A stretch of 64,000 nucleotides of DNA. Source: Gordionus sp. m RMFG-2023 (Eukaryota; Nematomorpha; Gordioida; Chordodea; Parachordodidae). Under the pieces are notes generated by a model. The model was not told where the DNA came from, did not search any database, and saw only the letters and a list, made by a program, of their open reading frames with translations. Numbering within the stretch: position 1 is the first letter of the stretch; every line of letters begins with the position of its first letter. This document shows, piece after piece, positions 1-13,300 of this stretch. The position numbers and the translations under genes were made by a program. The stretch spans positions 12,873,366 to 12,937,365 of the forward strand of contig NC_088777.1 in NCBI RefSeq assembly GCF_954871325.1. Direction: 5' to 3'.

Positions 1-979
1 GTAAAAAATTTGATCTTCTCAATTGGGTTAACTTGCTTAAATATTTGCATGAAGGGGGGGGGGGGTGATAATTAAAATTTAGCCATCTTTTATTCGATAC
101 CCATAGCCAATTTTTATATTTAACCCCCCCCCCTTCTCATTAAAAAAAACTCTAGTTTCAGTACTATCATTTCAGTCAAAATATATTTCAGTACACTTTT
201 ATTTCATACTCTTATTAAATTATTGTATTATAAAAGTCTTAGCCCAGCCCAAAGAGTACCTGCTCATTTAAAATGATATAATTAACATTAAAATTAAAAA
301 ATATTAAATTGATATCCATTTTGATGCTACAAATAAATTTAAGAATCACCCCCACCCCCCAAGACTTAGACCCGCCCACTCTTAACATTACAATCAAGAG
401 AAATTTTAAATTACCTTTTTGATACCCATATCGAATTTTAATTTTTTTTAACCACACAATCACCTTCCCCAAGACGAAGTCTCAATCCCAACCCATAGAC
501 CATTGAGTGAATACTTTTTTTGATTAAAAGGTATTTCATGACAAAATATTCCTTACCCCCTCCCCCAGATTTAATCAAACAGAAAGAGAGGTTACCCTCT
601 AATTAGATAGTACTTATGATTAATTATCAATTAATACTTGTATTCTTTCATAAAGCCAAGAAAAAAATTTAATAAAATCGAAAATAAATAAAGAGAAATG
701 TGCTTAAAAAGCATTAAAAAATGATTCCTCATTATCACTTGTAAAAAGTGATTATACGAGTAATAATGCTAAGCGCTGAACTTAATTTTTTGCCTAAAAC
801 TATAAAATTTTTAAAAACCCTAAGCCTTAAAATCAGGCAATTCATCAACGAGGATAAGAAACTCCTTTCCACCCGTCAGAAAATTCAACTTGAAATATTC
901 CAACATAACTACTACTATTTTTTGGGAACGCAATTAGGCAATATTTTTAATTACTTATTTATAATATATATTATTACTA
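1..979. other. Low-complexity AT-rich DNA
   Basis: Runs of G, C and A/T with several poly-purine blocks. Short open frames (around 239-472 and 748-1011) have no recognisable content and I do not call them genes. Confidence 0.6.
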
Positions 980-1130
980 GCGTCTATGGCCTAGTCTGTG
1001 AGTGCAACTAATCGGCTAGTTCTATGTTCGAATCCAGCAATCAACTAGGTGGCTCCGTGCTACGGGGTATGATATATAGAATATCAGAAGCGATCACATG
1101 ATTCTATCACAATAATAAAACTAAATCTTA
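980..1130 (+). repeat. tRNA-like SINE relic
   Basis: A-box-like TGGCCTAGTCTG at 987-998 and B-box-like GTTCGAATCC at 1026-1035 are about 30 bp apart, the spacing of an RNA polymerase III internal promoter. No clean cloverleaf forms. A similar arrangement occurs near 62.04 kb. Confidence 0.45.
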
Positions 1131-1722
1131 TTACATTTTAAGTAAATTTGGTTGTTGTTTAGCAAATTTTGTCGTTATTTAACAAATGGCTAATGACGAA
1201 ATGCTATACATCATTACCCTGATAATGATAATACGGTATTTATTATCAATCCTTAAACTAAACCCTAGGTTTTTAAAAGTATTCATTTAAAACCCGATGA
1301 TCCTGGATAGTTCTGATCTGACTTCTTTATAAATTAGGATATTTATATACTGTATAAAATAATGAAATTTAAAAAAAAATTATTTTAGTTTTATGGGAAA
1401 AATATTATATTATTTTAAAATAAATTTTTAATGAATAATATGCAAATTGTTTTTGTATTTTATTTTGCAATAAAAATGCAACATTTTTAAAAATCGGTTT
1501 TTGACTGGATGAAAATTTGTGGATAATAGAATAATATTAAAAATAGGAATAGTTTAAACTTGATAGTGAAATCCTCTATATTCCTCAAGGGAAAAATTCA
1601 AAATTTTTGAATACCTTAGTTTTAATTCAGATAAAAAGAATATAACAGTGTTACCAAACCGTTGAAAAATTAAATATTGATAGTGCCAATTTTCTTTACT
1701 CCATGAGAAAAAAAATTGAAAT

Positions 1723-2806
1723 CAGAGTTGTTAAGACTCCTTTTTAAAAGTAGCTAGCTCCCGCTCCTACCTTCTCAAAAAGAGCTAGCTCCCGCTCCAG
1801 CTACTACATTTTTAAAAGGAGCTAGCTCCCGCTCCAAGTAATGGAGTGCCACTCCATAACCGCTCCTTTGATTTTCATTTTTTTTAGAAGGTATAGAAAA
1901 TAAAATCATATTTTTTTTATCAAAAAGCTTTATTTATATTAAATGATCTATCAAAATATTTATATTAGCTTTTAAAAGTAATAAATTTTCTAAATTAAAA
2001 TCTAACAAACATCCACGCCTCTCCCCTAAGACCTGTTTTGCAATACTAAATAGGCACTCCACAGGAGCACTAGAGGGAAGCGGGGTATTGTATTTTATAA
2101 AGATATTTTTTAATTCAGGGAATTTATCAAAAATAGTATTTTGGTATCATTATTTAAAAAATATTTGTCCAATATATTTCTTCACGATGATCAATTTCAT
2201 GGAATCCAAAAAAATTTCCAAATCAATTTGTATTTAAAAGAAAGATTTTTTACTTTAGATGTTTTTTTGGATTTGAAACTGCTCACTTTTGAAAATTAAA
2301 TAATTTATTTAAACACAAAAGACATTTTGCCCTTAAATTTATTTGATCATTTGGATCAACATCTTTTAAAAGTTTAAAATATTTTTTGTATGATGGAAAT
2401 GGAAATTCGATTTCTTCATCTATGATCTCTAAATCCATAATATCTAAAACTATTTTTTATTATATATCTATAAAATGAATATTAATATGATTTACAAGAT
2501 TTTCCAAAAAATTTTCAATATAAAAAGGAAAACTTGATGCTTAATATTTAAAATGATTAGATGAAAAACCAATATAAAACTAGGCTAAACATTTAATAGA
2601 TAAATTTTAATTTATTAAAATTTCATTTTTATTGAATTTTAATTAATAAATATTATTAATATTTAAAAAATAATTTAATTTATACATTAAATTTAAAGGA
2701 GCGGTTGAGCGGCGCTCCTCCACTCCAGCCCTAACCGCTCCCCAATTTTAAAAAGGAGGGGAGCTCCTGGTGTTTTTAAAAAATGTAGCGCTCCTTAACA
2801 ACTCTG
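1723..2806 (-). mobile_element. hAT transposon with 8-bp target duplication
   Basis: Terminal inverted repeats CAGAGTTGTTAAG / CTTAACAACTCTG are flanked by the direct repeat ATTGAAAT (1715-1722 and 2807-2814). Subterminal GAGCTAGCTCCCGCTCC-type repeats lie at both ends. On the minus strand near 1975-2085 a still-readable hAT dimerisation domain is seen (PLPSSAPVECLFSIAKQVLG then LENLLLLKA). The rest of the transposase is degraded, so the copy is non-autonomous. Confidence 0.85.
1975..2085 (-). pseudogene. hAT transposase C-terminal dimerisation (hATC) fragment
   Basis: About 36 in-frame codons match the hATC signature (P-S-SAP-VE-LFS-x-A then L-x-x-N-L-x-x-L-LLLK). The upstream catalytic region is not readable. 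Confidence 0.8.
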
Positions 2807-2814
2807 ATTGAAAT

Positions 2815-4255
2815 ATTTAAATTAATTAAATCTTAATGTTAAAACTCTAAGTGTTGATTAAAGATTGATTTTTTTCCCTTGTTGAATATTAAAAATAATC
2901 ACAAGTCACTTGTAACAATTTCTAAACGTTTTTACTCCTCTACTAAAAAGCTCTCTATCCGTTCAAAAATAAGTCATTATAATTCTTTTTATTATATTTA
3001 GATTTTTTTTTATAATGGTAAAATAAAATATTTATCAAAATTTTACAATTTTATACAGATTATAGATAACATTTTTCTTACAAAGTAGTTAATTAAATAA
3101 CACACATTTTAATTAACGATATTTAAAATAGTAGTAAACTAATTTACTTGTTCTAATATAACTCAATAATATATTCCATGGCTACTTATTTCTTTTTCGC
3201 GTTTTTATTCCTCCAAACAAACATTGAGATCAATGCTTATAAGACACTTTTATTTATCTTTTATTGGCACCAGACAACACAAATATTTTTTCCAAATTTT
3301 ATATAAATTTTTTTAAAATAAATATAAATTAAAACCTCTAAGCTTATAAAAAAAATTAAAAAATATATTTTAAAAAAATACAAAAAATAAATAAAAATTC
3401 AAAAAAATACATTACAAATATATATGTATATATAAAATTTACAATAAAATTATAACAATTTTCGTATTTCGCAATAATTTATAAATATATATTTTAAAAA
3501 TATAAATGCCTTAATTTATTGGTTTCACTAAATCATTTTGCTCGAATAAATGTTTAATACTTTTTTTGATATAAAATTTTTATGCGTCGTCCATCAAAAC
3601 TTAAATGAAATGTTTGTTTCGTATTATTTTTAATCAAATTTAATGCGATCATTTTTATTTGAGCCTAATTTTTAGTATCGTTTTTTAATGCGATTTTTTT
3701 GGCACTTAATATTAAATTGGTCCAAAATATATATTTTTTTTTAATTAAGAATAAATTTTTGTCAAAAAAAAATATATATAAAAATAATGAAGATGTCAGT
3801 TAGGTATTTTAATAGGGAATGCATTTGATATTAGATAAAAAAAATATTATATAATTTTTTTTTAATATCAAAAAAGAAAGAAATAAGAGATGTGTTCAAT
3901 TAAATGGTAATTTTTTTAGCGAGTTCCAAAAAAAAATCATTTTAAACTTGTGCTTGGCCATAAAACAGAGCCAGTAATGAACAAAAAGAGGAAGAAATAA
4001 AGTAAAACAATGGGAAGAGAAGAAAGTGAGGAAATAGAAAAAATAGCTGAAAAAGAATGGGGAGGTTGGTGGGAAATCAAAAATTATCGAAATTATTTTG
4101 GTTGACACTTTAAAATGACAAATAAATTAATCATAAACTAAAGTCACTTTAAAAAACCAAAAAAAATAACTATAAGTTTTCTAAAATAATTTTTGAGCGT
4201 ACTATAAATTTCGTATAATTTTCAGGTTATTCGAAAATATCATTAATTTTTTAAT
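2815..4255. other. AT-rich intergenic DNA
   Basis: No exon or element recognised. It lies downstream of the RhoGAP stop codon and its proximal part would contain the 3' UTR. Confidence 0.5.
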
Positions 4256-4334
4256 TTAGTTTTTGGTTGATGGAGTGATTCCATTTTCTCTGTATTTGTC
4301 TCTCTCTTCCAAGCTTCGCTTTTTACTTGGTTTT
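4256..4334 (-). CDS. RhoGAP gene exon 17 (terminal, with stop)
   Basis: 79 nt after a pyrimidine-rich acceptor (CTTCTTTTATTTTAATATAG). It encodes KPSKKRSLEERDKYRENGIT, a few more residues, then TAA at 4256-4258. The phase fits exon 16. A basic C-terminus ends the 853-codon model. Confidence 0.58.
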
Positions 4335-7300
4335 CTATATTAAAATAAAAGAAGAAAAAAAGTGAAATATTATACTTACATGACCTGTTTAAGAGGCAAA
4401 AACGAAGAATAATTGTAAATTATAGGGTTAGAAGAAACCAAAAAACTTCATAGCTTCGCTTATATTTTATTCATAAAAAATTTCTTTTATTAAAAATTAG
4501 GCATAATAATAATACAGTAGAAATTTCAAGATAAAAATAAATATCAAAAAAATTTGTTTTTTTATGCAATTTTTTTTGGCCTTTAGACCGAGCCCTTAGT
4601 AAATGATAAGATTTGCGGAATCAAAAGGATAAAAGTTTTAAAAAAATGGAATGTTAAATGTTCCAATGTAAAATCCCATTATGTTTTTCTATATTTTCTT
4701 ATAATTATGTAATATTCTATAATACAAATATAAATCATTTTTTATAATTATCTCTAGTTTGACATATAGTACATACTTCTTATACCAACAATACTTATTC
4801 TCATGTAATGCATTTTTTAGGATATATTTCTTTCGAAGTTTATTGATTAATTTCTCAAATATCACTTATTAATTCTTTCCATTTGCAAGATTTTTTGGAA
4901 AGGATTACCTTTTAACGATTGTGTCCTGCCTTTGGACAATTTTACCAGCTCCAAATATCAATCCAGTCTTCTTATCCGTAAACTGGCAACCAGCTGTTGC
5001 GGATTTGAGGCTAGTTTGCTCCTCCTTTTTCTTCGACGTTGAACCAGTAAAATAACCCTCAGAGGACGAGGCCGTTATATGGGAAAACGGGGTAAAACGG
5101 CTTGCGGTTAATGGGCCAAGGGTTAGATCTTTTGAAATATATAAAAAAATGATATTAATAAGAATGAATCAATGAACTTAAATGGATCTAATAATAAGTA
5201 GTTGAGTCGAAATTATAAGAATAAAAAAAATATCCCTCAGAAAAAGAAGGATTATACAACTATAAAAAAATTACAATCAATATCAGCATCGGGAGTTTTG
5301 CAATGATAGATAGATGCCGGAACAATGGTATCGCTAAAAGTCAAATTTTCGTCGGATTTGACTTTCCTATCTGTTTGGAAATAATTAAATATGAATTATT
5401 AAATATTACCAGTAAGATTGTTATGCGGCCAAATACCGACAAATGACAATAATTTATTATATATAAACCAAACCTAAGTTCAAAGGTCTGGCCATATCGG
5501 GTTTAGACAAGGACTGGACCGTTTGACTAACTAGTCTTTTAAATATATTTAAGTCAGGACCATGATCAGGACCGGCCTTTTATTAATATTTAAGTTTGCC
5601 TTGCTATTAATTCATATAATTTTTTTTTCTAAATTTTTGTGTGTATTTTCTATTACTTTTCTTAAGGAGTTATTTTAACTTTGTTAATTTTTTTTAGTCC
5701 ATTTTAACGAATTAAATTAAATATTTGCATTATTCATTCATATTTGATTTTATATTGTTAACATAAAATACGTTTATAAAAAAAAAAAAAACAAGTTAAA
5801 TTATGTAAAAATAAAAATATTTTAAAAAAAATATAGGGATCGTCCTGGATTGATCTTTTTATCTAGGATCACAGTATGAACCGGTTTTTACTTGGGGACA
5901 GAGGCCAGGTCCACGCATAAGGGTCCGGCTCGGGTCAAAGGCCAGACCGTGATTTTCAAGGAATAACATAATAGGGGTACATTAGTCCGATAATGAGACG
6001 CTCACAGTCCCACCCTTAATTATAAAATAATCATTAAAAAAACAATATTATGAATAGTGTTTATATAAGATAAATACCTTCTAAATTTTCAGGAGATGAA
6101 CTAGCTTGGTGATACAAAAGAGAGGGCATGTTACTATTCTGTTGCTGATGTTTTGAATATTTTCTATTGAAAGAGGGCTTTTTAATGATGACTCTAACAA
6201 CGCATACATATAAATATATTAAAATTTAATAATTAAATTCAGTCTGATCTATCTTTAAGTATTAATATGAATTCTCTTATAACAATGAGGTCAATAACTT
6301 TTATAATCGTAGTATTTAGGTGTGATAAACATGATTTTCCACCCCCCCCCCCGCACTTAGCGAGGATTGATAAAATAAAACTATTATATCAATGCGATGA
6401 TATATATATATATATGTAAAAGGCTAAATGCAATTTATATTAAATTGTTATTTTATATTTTAGAAGAGACTTTTAATCTTCATTATAAAGATGGATGACA
6501 AGTTATCGCCAACTTATAAAGGTAAAAAAGTAATTAGAAATTGATTTGGATAATTTAGTTAAATAAGTAACCATTAATCAGTCAAGATCAATTTATTATT
6601 AAGGTAGACTGTTATAACACTTCTCTTAAACTTTTTCGTCATATTAATTTAATCGAAATAATGAAATGAGGTCACTTGATTGCTTCTCTTTATTTTTTGT
6701 TGTTGCAATTTGAATAGATATGTGCTTAATAAAAAGAAGTAAATTTCTCTAATATAAATACGTTGAACGTTAGAATTTTTAAAAAATGCATTAGGCCATT
6801 TCCAAATAAAATGTTTTTTTAAAGCAGAAAAAAACAAATATAGCTTAATTTTATCCTTTAAAAAAACATATTTTTAATGAGGATGATTTTTGCGTTTTTT
6901 AATATCTAATTATTGTGATTTTTATTAGCGATTACATGGCGTATGATACGATTTATTAAGTGAACAAGTAATTATATGTATAATTCGAAAAATAAAATGA
7001 TTTTATGCTAAATTTTATATCTGATGATCCATTTTGTAGAAGGACCAAAGAGGAGAGAAAAATTTTTTAATCAATAGATCATTTAAATTAAATATTATTT
7101 ATTAAGTGAGAATCAGCATTTGATGTGAATTTTAATCATTTATAATATTTCTTTTTAAATAAAAAAAACAATACAAATCTTTATTTAAATAAAATTATTT
7201 ATCTTTATCCTATATGAATGATTAATTATCTAACAAGACTTAATTCATAAGCTAATTAAAATAAAAGAATTAGAATTTAGGAGAATTCTTTTAATGGAAA

Positions 7301-10300
7301 AAAGAAGGGGATGCTGCAAAATCTAGCTATCCATGGAAATGGTATAATGCTCTATCTTTTTTTACTAATTCCACTATTATTCGACGCACACATTACTAAA
7401 AATAATGAGAATATTAGACCTGTAAAAAGGGGGAAAAAAAGATTTAATGGAGAAGTATTTCGATAAAATTCTGGATATTGATACTAATCCTGATAAAATA
7501 TGGCGCTTATCTCTGGTATGCCATTTCCAAGTTTAATTTTTTTTTCCAAAAAGTTTTCCGAGATACGTTTTTAGCAATATTTTCTACTTCCAACAACATA
7601 CGATTTTTATAAATATAGCTGATTTTTTTTTATACAAATGAATATTATTACAAGATATTTTAATCACATTACAAATGAAAATGAGAAGTATAATTTATAA
7701 AGAGGAGATCTATATCAACTTAAATGATTTTCAATATTTTTTAATACTTTAATTATATATTATTTTATTGAGACCTATCAATTATAATACTATTAAAATT
7801 TTTAAGTAAATAACAAATTTGGGAATAAAATATTTTTTTTTTAAATAGTCTATACCTAGGAAGATCCCATGCCAAATCCTGATTTTTACCATTTTTACGT
7901 TTCATTGCACCGTTCCCGTTACAACTCTTTTTGGTCATATTCTCCAATTTGAAAGGAGGATGTTCCCCGACTAAAAATGAAATTTAGAAGTTTTAGCTAT
8001 AATTTTGTGTAGTGTTGTTAAACGGCCTGATTTGAGTCGATTTTCATAAATGGCCCGATTAAGATTTTAGACAAAATAATATTATATAAACCAGAAGATT
8101 TTGCTCATAGGTAGCAGAGAGATTTTTATCTCTATTTGCCAAATCTCGAGGCTTACATAAAAATATTTTGGCTAAAATCTTAATCGGGCCGTTTTTAAAA
8201 ATCGGCATATATCGGGTCGTTTGACCACACTAATTTTGTATATCAAGAATCAATTACGATTTTAGGCTAAAGGATTTATCGAAAAACTTTATCATTTTCT
8301 TTGAAATTATTAATGTTTTAGACTAGTTACAAGTATATAAGTGGTGGTAATGTATTACAATAAGGGGAGGGCGATCTAGAGAGAGCATCGCTACTAGTGG
8401 AAGGCGGACGCGATGACGTAAACGACGCGGGAGAACCGCTACAAGATGCCATTTCCCCTTTGTTAGTACACAACGGACCTAGAGTAATTAATAAAATAAA
8501 AGGTTATTAAAATATTATAAAAAAACTAATAAATGAAAGACCGTGATAGATAAATTGTGGTATTATATAAAATAATCAAGAAAGATAAATTCATATCTAA
8601 TTTTAAGTGGAAGGATGAATAAAATATATTTGGTATATTCTAAAAAAATATATAATATATAATGTATCCCCAATAAGAAAGAACAATTGATTAAAATTGA
8701 GTCGGGAGGGAAAAAAATATTCTAAATAAGCCTAAAATATTTTCTAAGTTGGCACAAAGTTTAGGGATGTTTTAATTAAAAATAAAAGCAAAAAAAATGT
8801 ACTAACCGATTTTTTTTAATAAAATGTAAAAACAAAGAGAATTTTCAAACAAAATTTGAATTTGAAGAATTTTTCTTCCTTCCTTACTTCTCATAAATAG
8901 TGTTGTTAAAAGGATCGATTTGAGTCTATTTTTTAAAACGTGTAAATTAATATTTTAACCAGAAAAATATTGTTTAAGCCTCGAGATTTCGCTAATAGAT
9001 GTTCAAACCTTTGTACTATATAATAGCAAAATATTCAGTTGCGTAATATTTTTCTGGATAAAATATTGAGTTAGCCATTTTTAAAAAACAGCTCAAATCA
9101 AGCCGTTTCTAAATATTATAATTGTGGATATTTCCATATTTAAAATCGACCAAAAATTGTTCCGAGATTCTAATGTAAAGTTTAGTTTGATTTTTTTCTT
9201 GTATTAGTGAGACCGAAAATAGAAATTAGCACTTTTATAATTAATATATCATACAATTCGGTGAGCACAGAACTATATTATATAAAGAAAAATAAAGCTA
9301 AAAAAAAATTCTCATATATGCCCCGGGGATTAATTAAAAACCTTTGTATATAGAATATAGCTTATATAATTTTCTCTCTATTTTCCTATCCGTTGAACAA
9401 CATGGTTAGAGTTCATCAAACCAATTAAATGGGAAGAAAAACGTCTGCTAAATAGCTAATAAATAAAAAATGAATGAATAATCGCATATGTATCAAACCT
9501 TGCTTGCTACCAGAAAATCGAAAAGTGATCGTTTTATTCAAAGCGGGACCAGTTTCACCAAAAATGGTTCCTGAAGTGTCGCGTTTCTTTGTAATTTTTT
9601 TTAAAATATATAAATAATTTAATATTTAGTAATAAAATACCATGTCAAAATAATATTCTAAAAAAAATGAAATCCCATCACTTAAAAATATAATATATAC
9701 AATTTTGGCCTGAACCAAGCAATCGTATTATGTAACCGACAAAAATATGATTAATAATTATTACCAAATTTAAACAAAAAATTAAAATGCGATTTAAGTT
9801 AATAGAGGATTTATGAAGTATCAGTTAGTGGTGAATACTATAATAATTGTAATCCTTAATTAATATAATATGTCGTATTGGGATCAGAGACATTCATGGA
9901 CCGGGCTGAGTATGAGCCCCGTAATATTATATTTCCTAGCGGGCCTGGATTTTTGAAAGTAAATTTGAATAAACTAAATTAAGGCTTAGGCCTAAATTTA
10001 GTTTATTTAAAACAAGTGGCCAAGTTAAAAAAATATATTTCAATTTATTTCTAATAATAATAAATTTCAGCATTGTAAATAAAATGATTGTCTAAATACA
10101 CTTAAATATTGTTTATTTTCATCAGAGACCTGCAGAGGTACCATTTCTTGGGAATTTTTTCTGCGGACCTAGGTGGGGTTTGATTAAAAAGTTAAGGCCC
10201 AGGAAGGTATCTGATTGGGATATAGAATCATGGGGTTTGGGAATCTTTTAATTTTAATTCATTTACTGAGGGAGAGGGAGATATTTAAATTTTTTAAATC

Positions 10301-13300
10301 TGATTTGACCGAAAATTTATTTCAATATGCATAGTGTACATTACGAATTTCAGGCAATTTTGCCATGAACCTTTCATCTAGTCTTAATTTATCTCAATTT
10401 TTATATATACTTTTTCATATAAATCAAAAATACACAAAATTTGATGGCAAAATTGTCTGGAGTTCGCATTGTGGGTACTCTACACATGCTAGAAGAATAT
10501 ATTTATAGTAAAATAAGATTTTAAAAATCTCCTTTAGTAAGCGAATTAAAATTATCGATAGACTCTGAATCCCTTGGATTCCATATCTCAATAAGAAATA
10601 TATTACTAGAAAATTATGACAACTATAAAGTAACAAAAAAAATATATATTAATGATTTGTAAAGGCCTTTAAATATTAAATAATTATGCTATCTTCAGGA
10701 ATTACTCTTCTAACCTGCAAAGGATACATTATATATCGTAAAATAGAGAAAATTTCGTGACTGTTTACTATGTAAGAAAATTTTTTTAAAAATGTGATTT
10801 ATATATTTTAAAAAAAAAAAACTTGTTTAAAACGATTTAAATCGTGCTGTCGGTCGAGCAGAGATTCGTAATTAAAGTCTTTAAAGTGATCATTGCTGTT
10901 TGTATTCGTGCCTTTTTCTTTTCCCTTTATAAGTTTTTGTGTGTATTCGTGAGTGATATTTACGTTATTATCATTAAGGAACCAATCCGAACGGGCTTTC
11001 ATATTATCCAAAACCCGGGTCCGAATCGATATCGAAACAGATTTCTCTTCTAAAGACCGTATACCGGTTTCGAAGGCCGTAGTTTTTCGGGAACCTATTT
11101 CAAAACCAGGACTGACTTTAAATTCTATCGCCTTGAAATTGCGAGGAACCGTACTCATACCCTGTTTTCTTAAATTGGGGAGAAAAACAAGGTTATATAT
11201 AATACGTTTCTAATAAAAATTCGCAAAATAAAGTTTTTCTTTTTGCCATATCAATTTTTTTAAAATATATTCTTTAAAATACAATGTAAGTTAAATAAGG
11301 TAAATATTAGGGTATAAATTGGATAATAAATATAGTGACTCATTAAATAAAATCTTTATATTTAAAAAAAACTTGGAAAATTGTTCACAATCCTCGGGTT
11401 GTTTCGAGACCGGTTTTAGTTTGGCTTTAGCTTCCATTAGTAACCGCCTATTATTTAAGAAACTGGCATCCGGTCGCATATCCAAACTCGGTTTTGTAAA
11501 AAGTTGCTTTGTCGGCGTTGAAGTGGATAGGAAAGTTGTGATGGACGAATATAAGGGTTGACACTTCATCATATAATTTAAAAATAATATAATAATTAGA
11601 AAATAGTTTCCACTAGGCTCCATAGTCCCTAAATAAAGTTTTTCTAAAAAGTGAGCATATGTATTTGTTTATTTCTCTGTCCGCGGGCCAGGCTAAAGAA
11701 ATCTATGGGTTGCTACGATTGAATTCAAAAAAATCTTAAGGGGCCAGTTTGGGACGTGCTACTTTTCATTTATTATATTGTATTATTTATAATTCTAAAT
11801 CCCAAACTATTTTGGGAAGAATACTTTATTTTAAAATGTTTCATTTTACCTAAATTGAAAAATTATCTTTTGTGCTATCAAGAAAAACTCATAGAATAAT
11901 CAAGATTAAAATACCTTAGAAAGGTTAATTGACTGATGGGAAGATGGCGAAAAAGTTGAAGAGACTGTAATATCCATGTCAGATTTAATCCCTTCCATAA
12001 GATCTAAAGAAAATATTAAAAATCGATAAATTTTAAAAAATAAAATATGAGGTGTATATGTTCAACATAATTTTACAATTAATATAAAAATGGAGTCATC
12101 ATAAATGTGGTGGTTTGAGATAAAAATTTGGTAAAACTTTGCAAAATATCGCAGCAACTCATATCGGTGTGGCATAGTAAGCAATCGTTGGATAAGGAAC
12201 AACGGGCAGTGTGATCCTGCTTAGATAAATTTGCTAATGGAAGTGCTGAGTTTTGAAGAAATGGTTCTGCGTCCTGGCAGTTACCGGTACTGCTACTACA
12301 TTCACCTATTTCTAATAGACCTTTGCGATTAATTTAATGTATATATATGAATGATTTAAAATAATAAATATATTTTAATGTTACAATAAACTTTATCCAA
12401 AAAAAATTGAAGAATAACCAGCTTAAAAATGATCATACGCTAATATATTGCATAATTCCTTAACAAATGAATAGAATATATACTTTTAATTTTATACAAA
12501 AATTTATCAACTTTGATCGATATTTTCGGTGGTTTTGCGACTTTCGACCGAAAAGGATGGCCATTTTAAGTCGTAAATGAATTTCCAATCCGTTTCCGTG
12601 TTTGGGCATGATTCGGCATTTTGGACGGGAGCGAAGGATAATGCTTTTTTTGTAATCATAATAATAAATATTTAAAATTGAAAACAAGGATGCAAAATTA
12701 ATACAAACTATTCATTTAATCCCAAAATTATAGATGGGTAAAAATGTATAAACATTTTTTAGATGGGGGGGGGGGGGGTATTTAAAAAATAAAGAAAATT
12801 AAAAGGGGATAAAAAATAAAGACAATATAAAGAAAATTTGGAATTTTTTAAAATAATTCGATATCCTAATTGTAATTTTTTCTCAGTTAAACGTTATTTT
12901 CATTTTACATAAAAACCGCATATTTAAGTTTATATTCAAAATTAAGATATATTATGATAATTCATTGAATCGTAATATGCCAAAAAGAACCACCTCATTA
13001 TACAAGATACAATATGGCAGAAATTTCGATTTTTACATAATATTCGAAAAAAAAATTAATTTGATGCCCAGTGATGACAGAAACAGGGACAATATTAATA
13101 ATGATCATTTCTTATCTATCCTCCGAAATCTTAGTTACCAGTTCTTTGTTATTTTATAACTCCATTGTTTAGACGCCCTATGGGGTATAAAAAATGAACT
13201 TATCCTTGATTAAGTAAAACTAGCCTTCGACAAATGGAACACTAGGCCCATCTCTCATGCATTAATAAAAAAATCCTTATACACTGAATTTATTGTCTAA

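Noticed and set aside
980-1060. A functional tRNA gene
   Set aside because: A and B boxes are present but no acceptor or anticodon stem forms; better read as a SINE relic.
10844-11213. Two plus-strand frames at 10844-11053 and 10953-11213
   Set aside because: They overlap the minus-strand RhoGAP exon 10, which has strong splice signals and correct phase.
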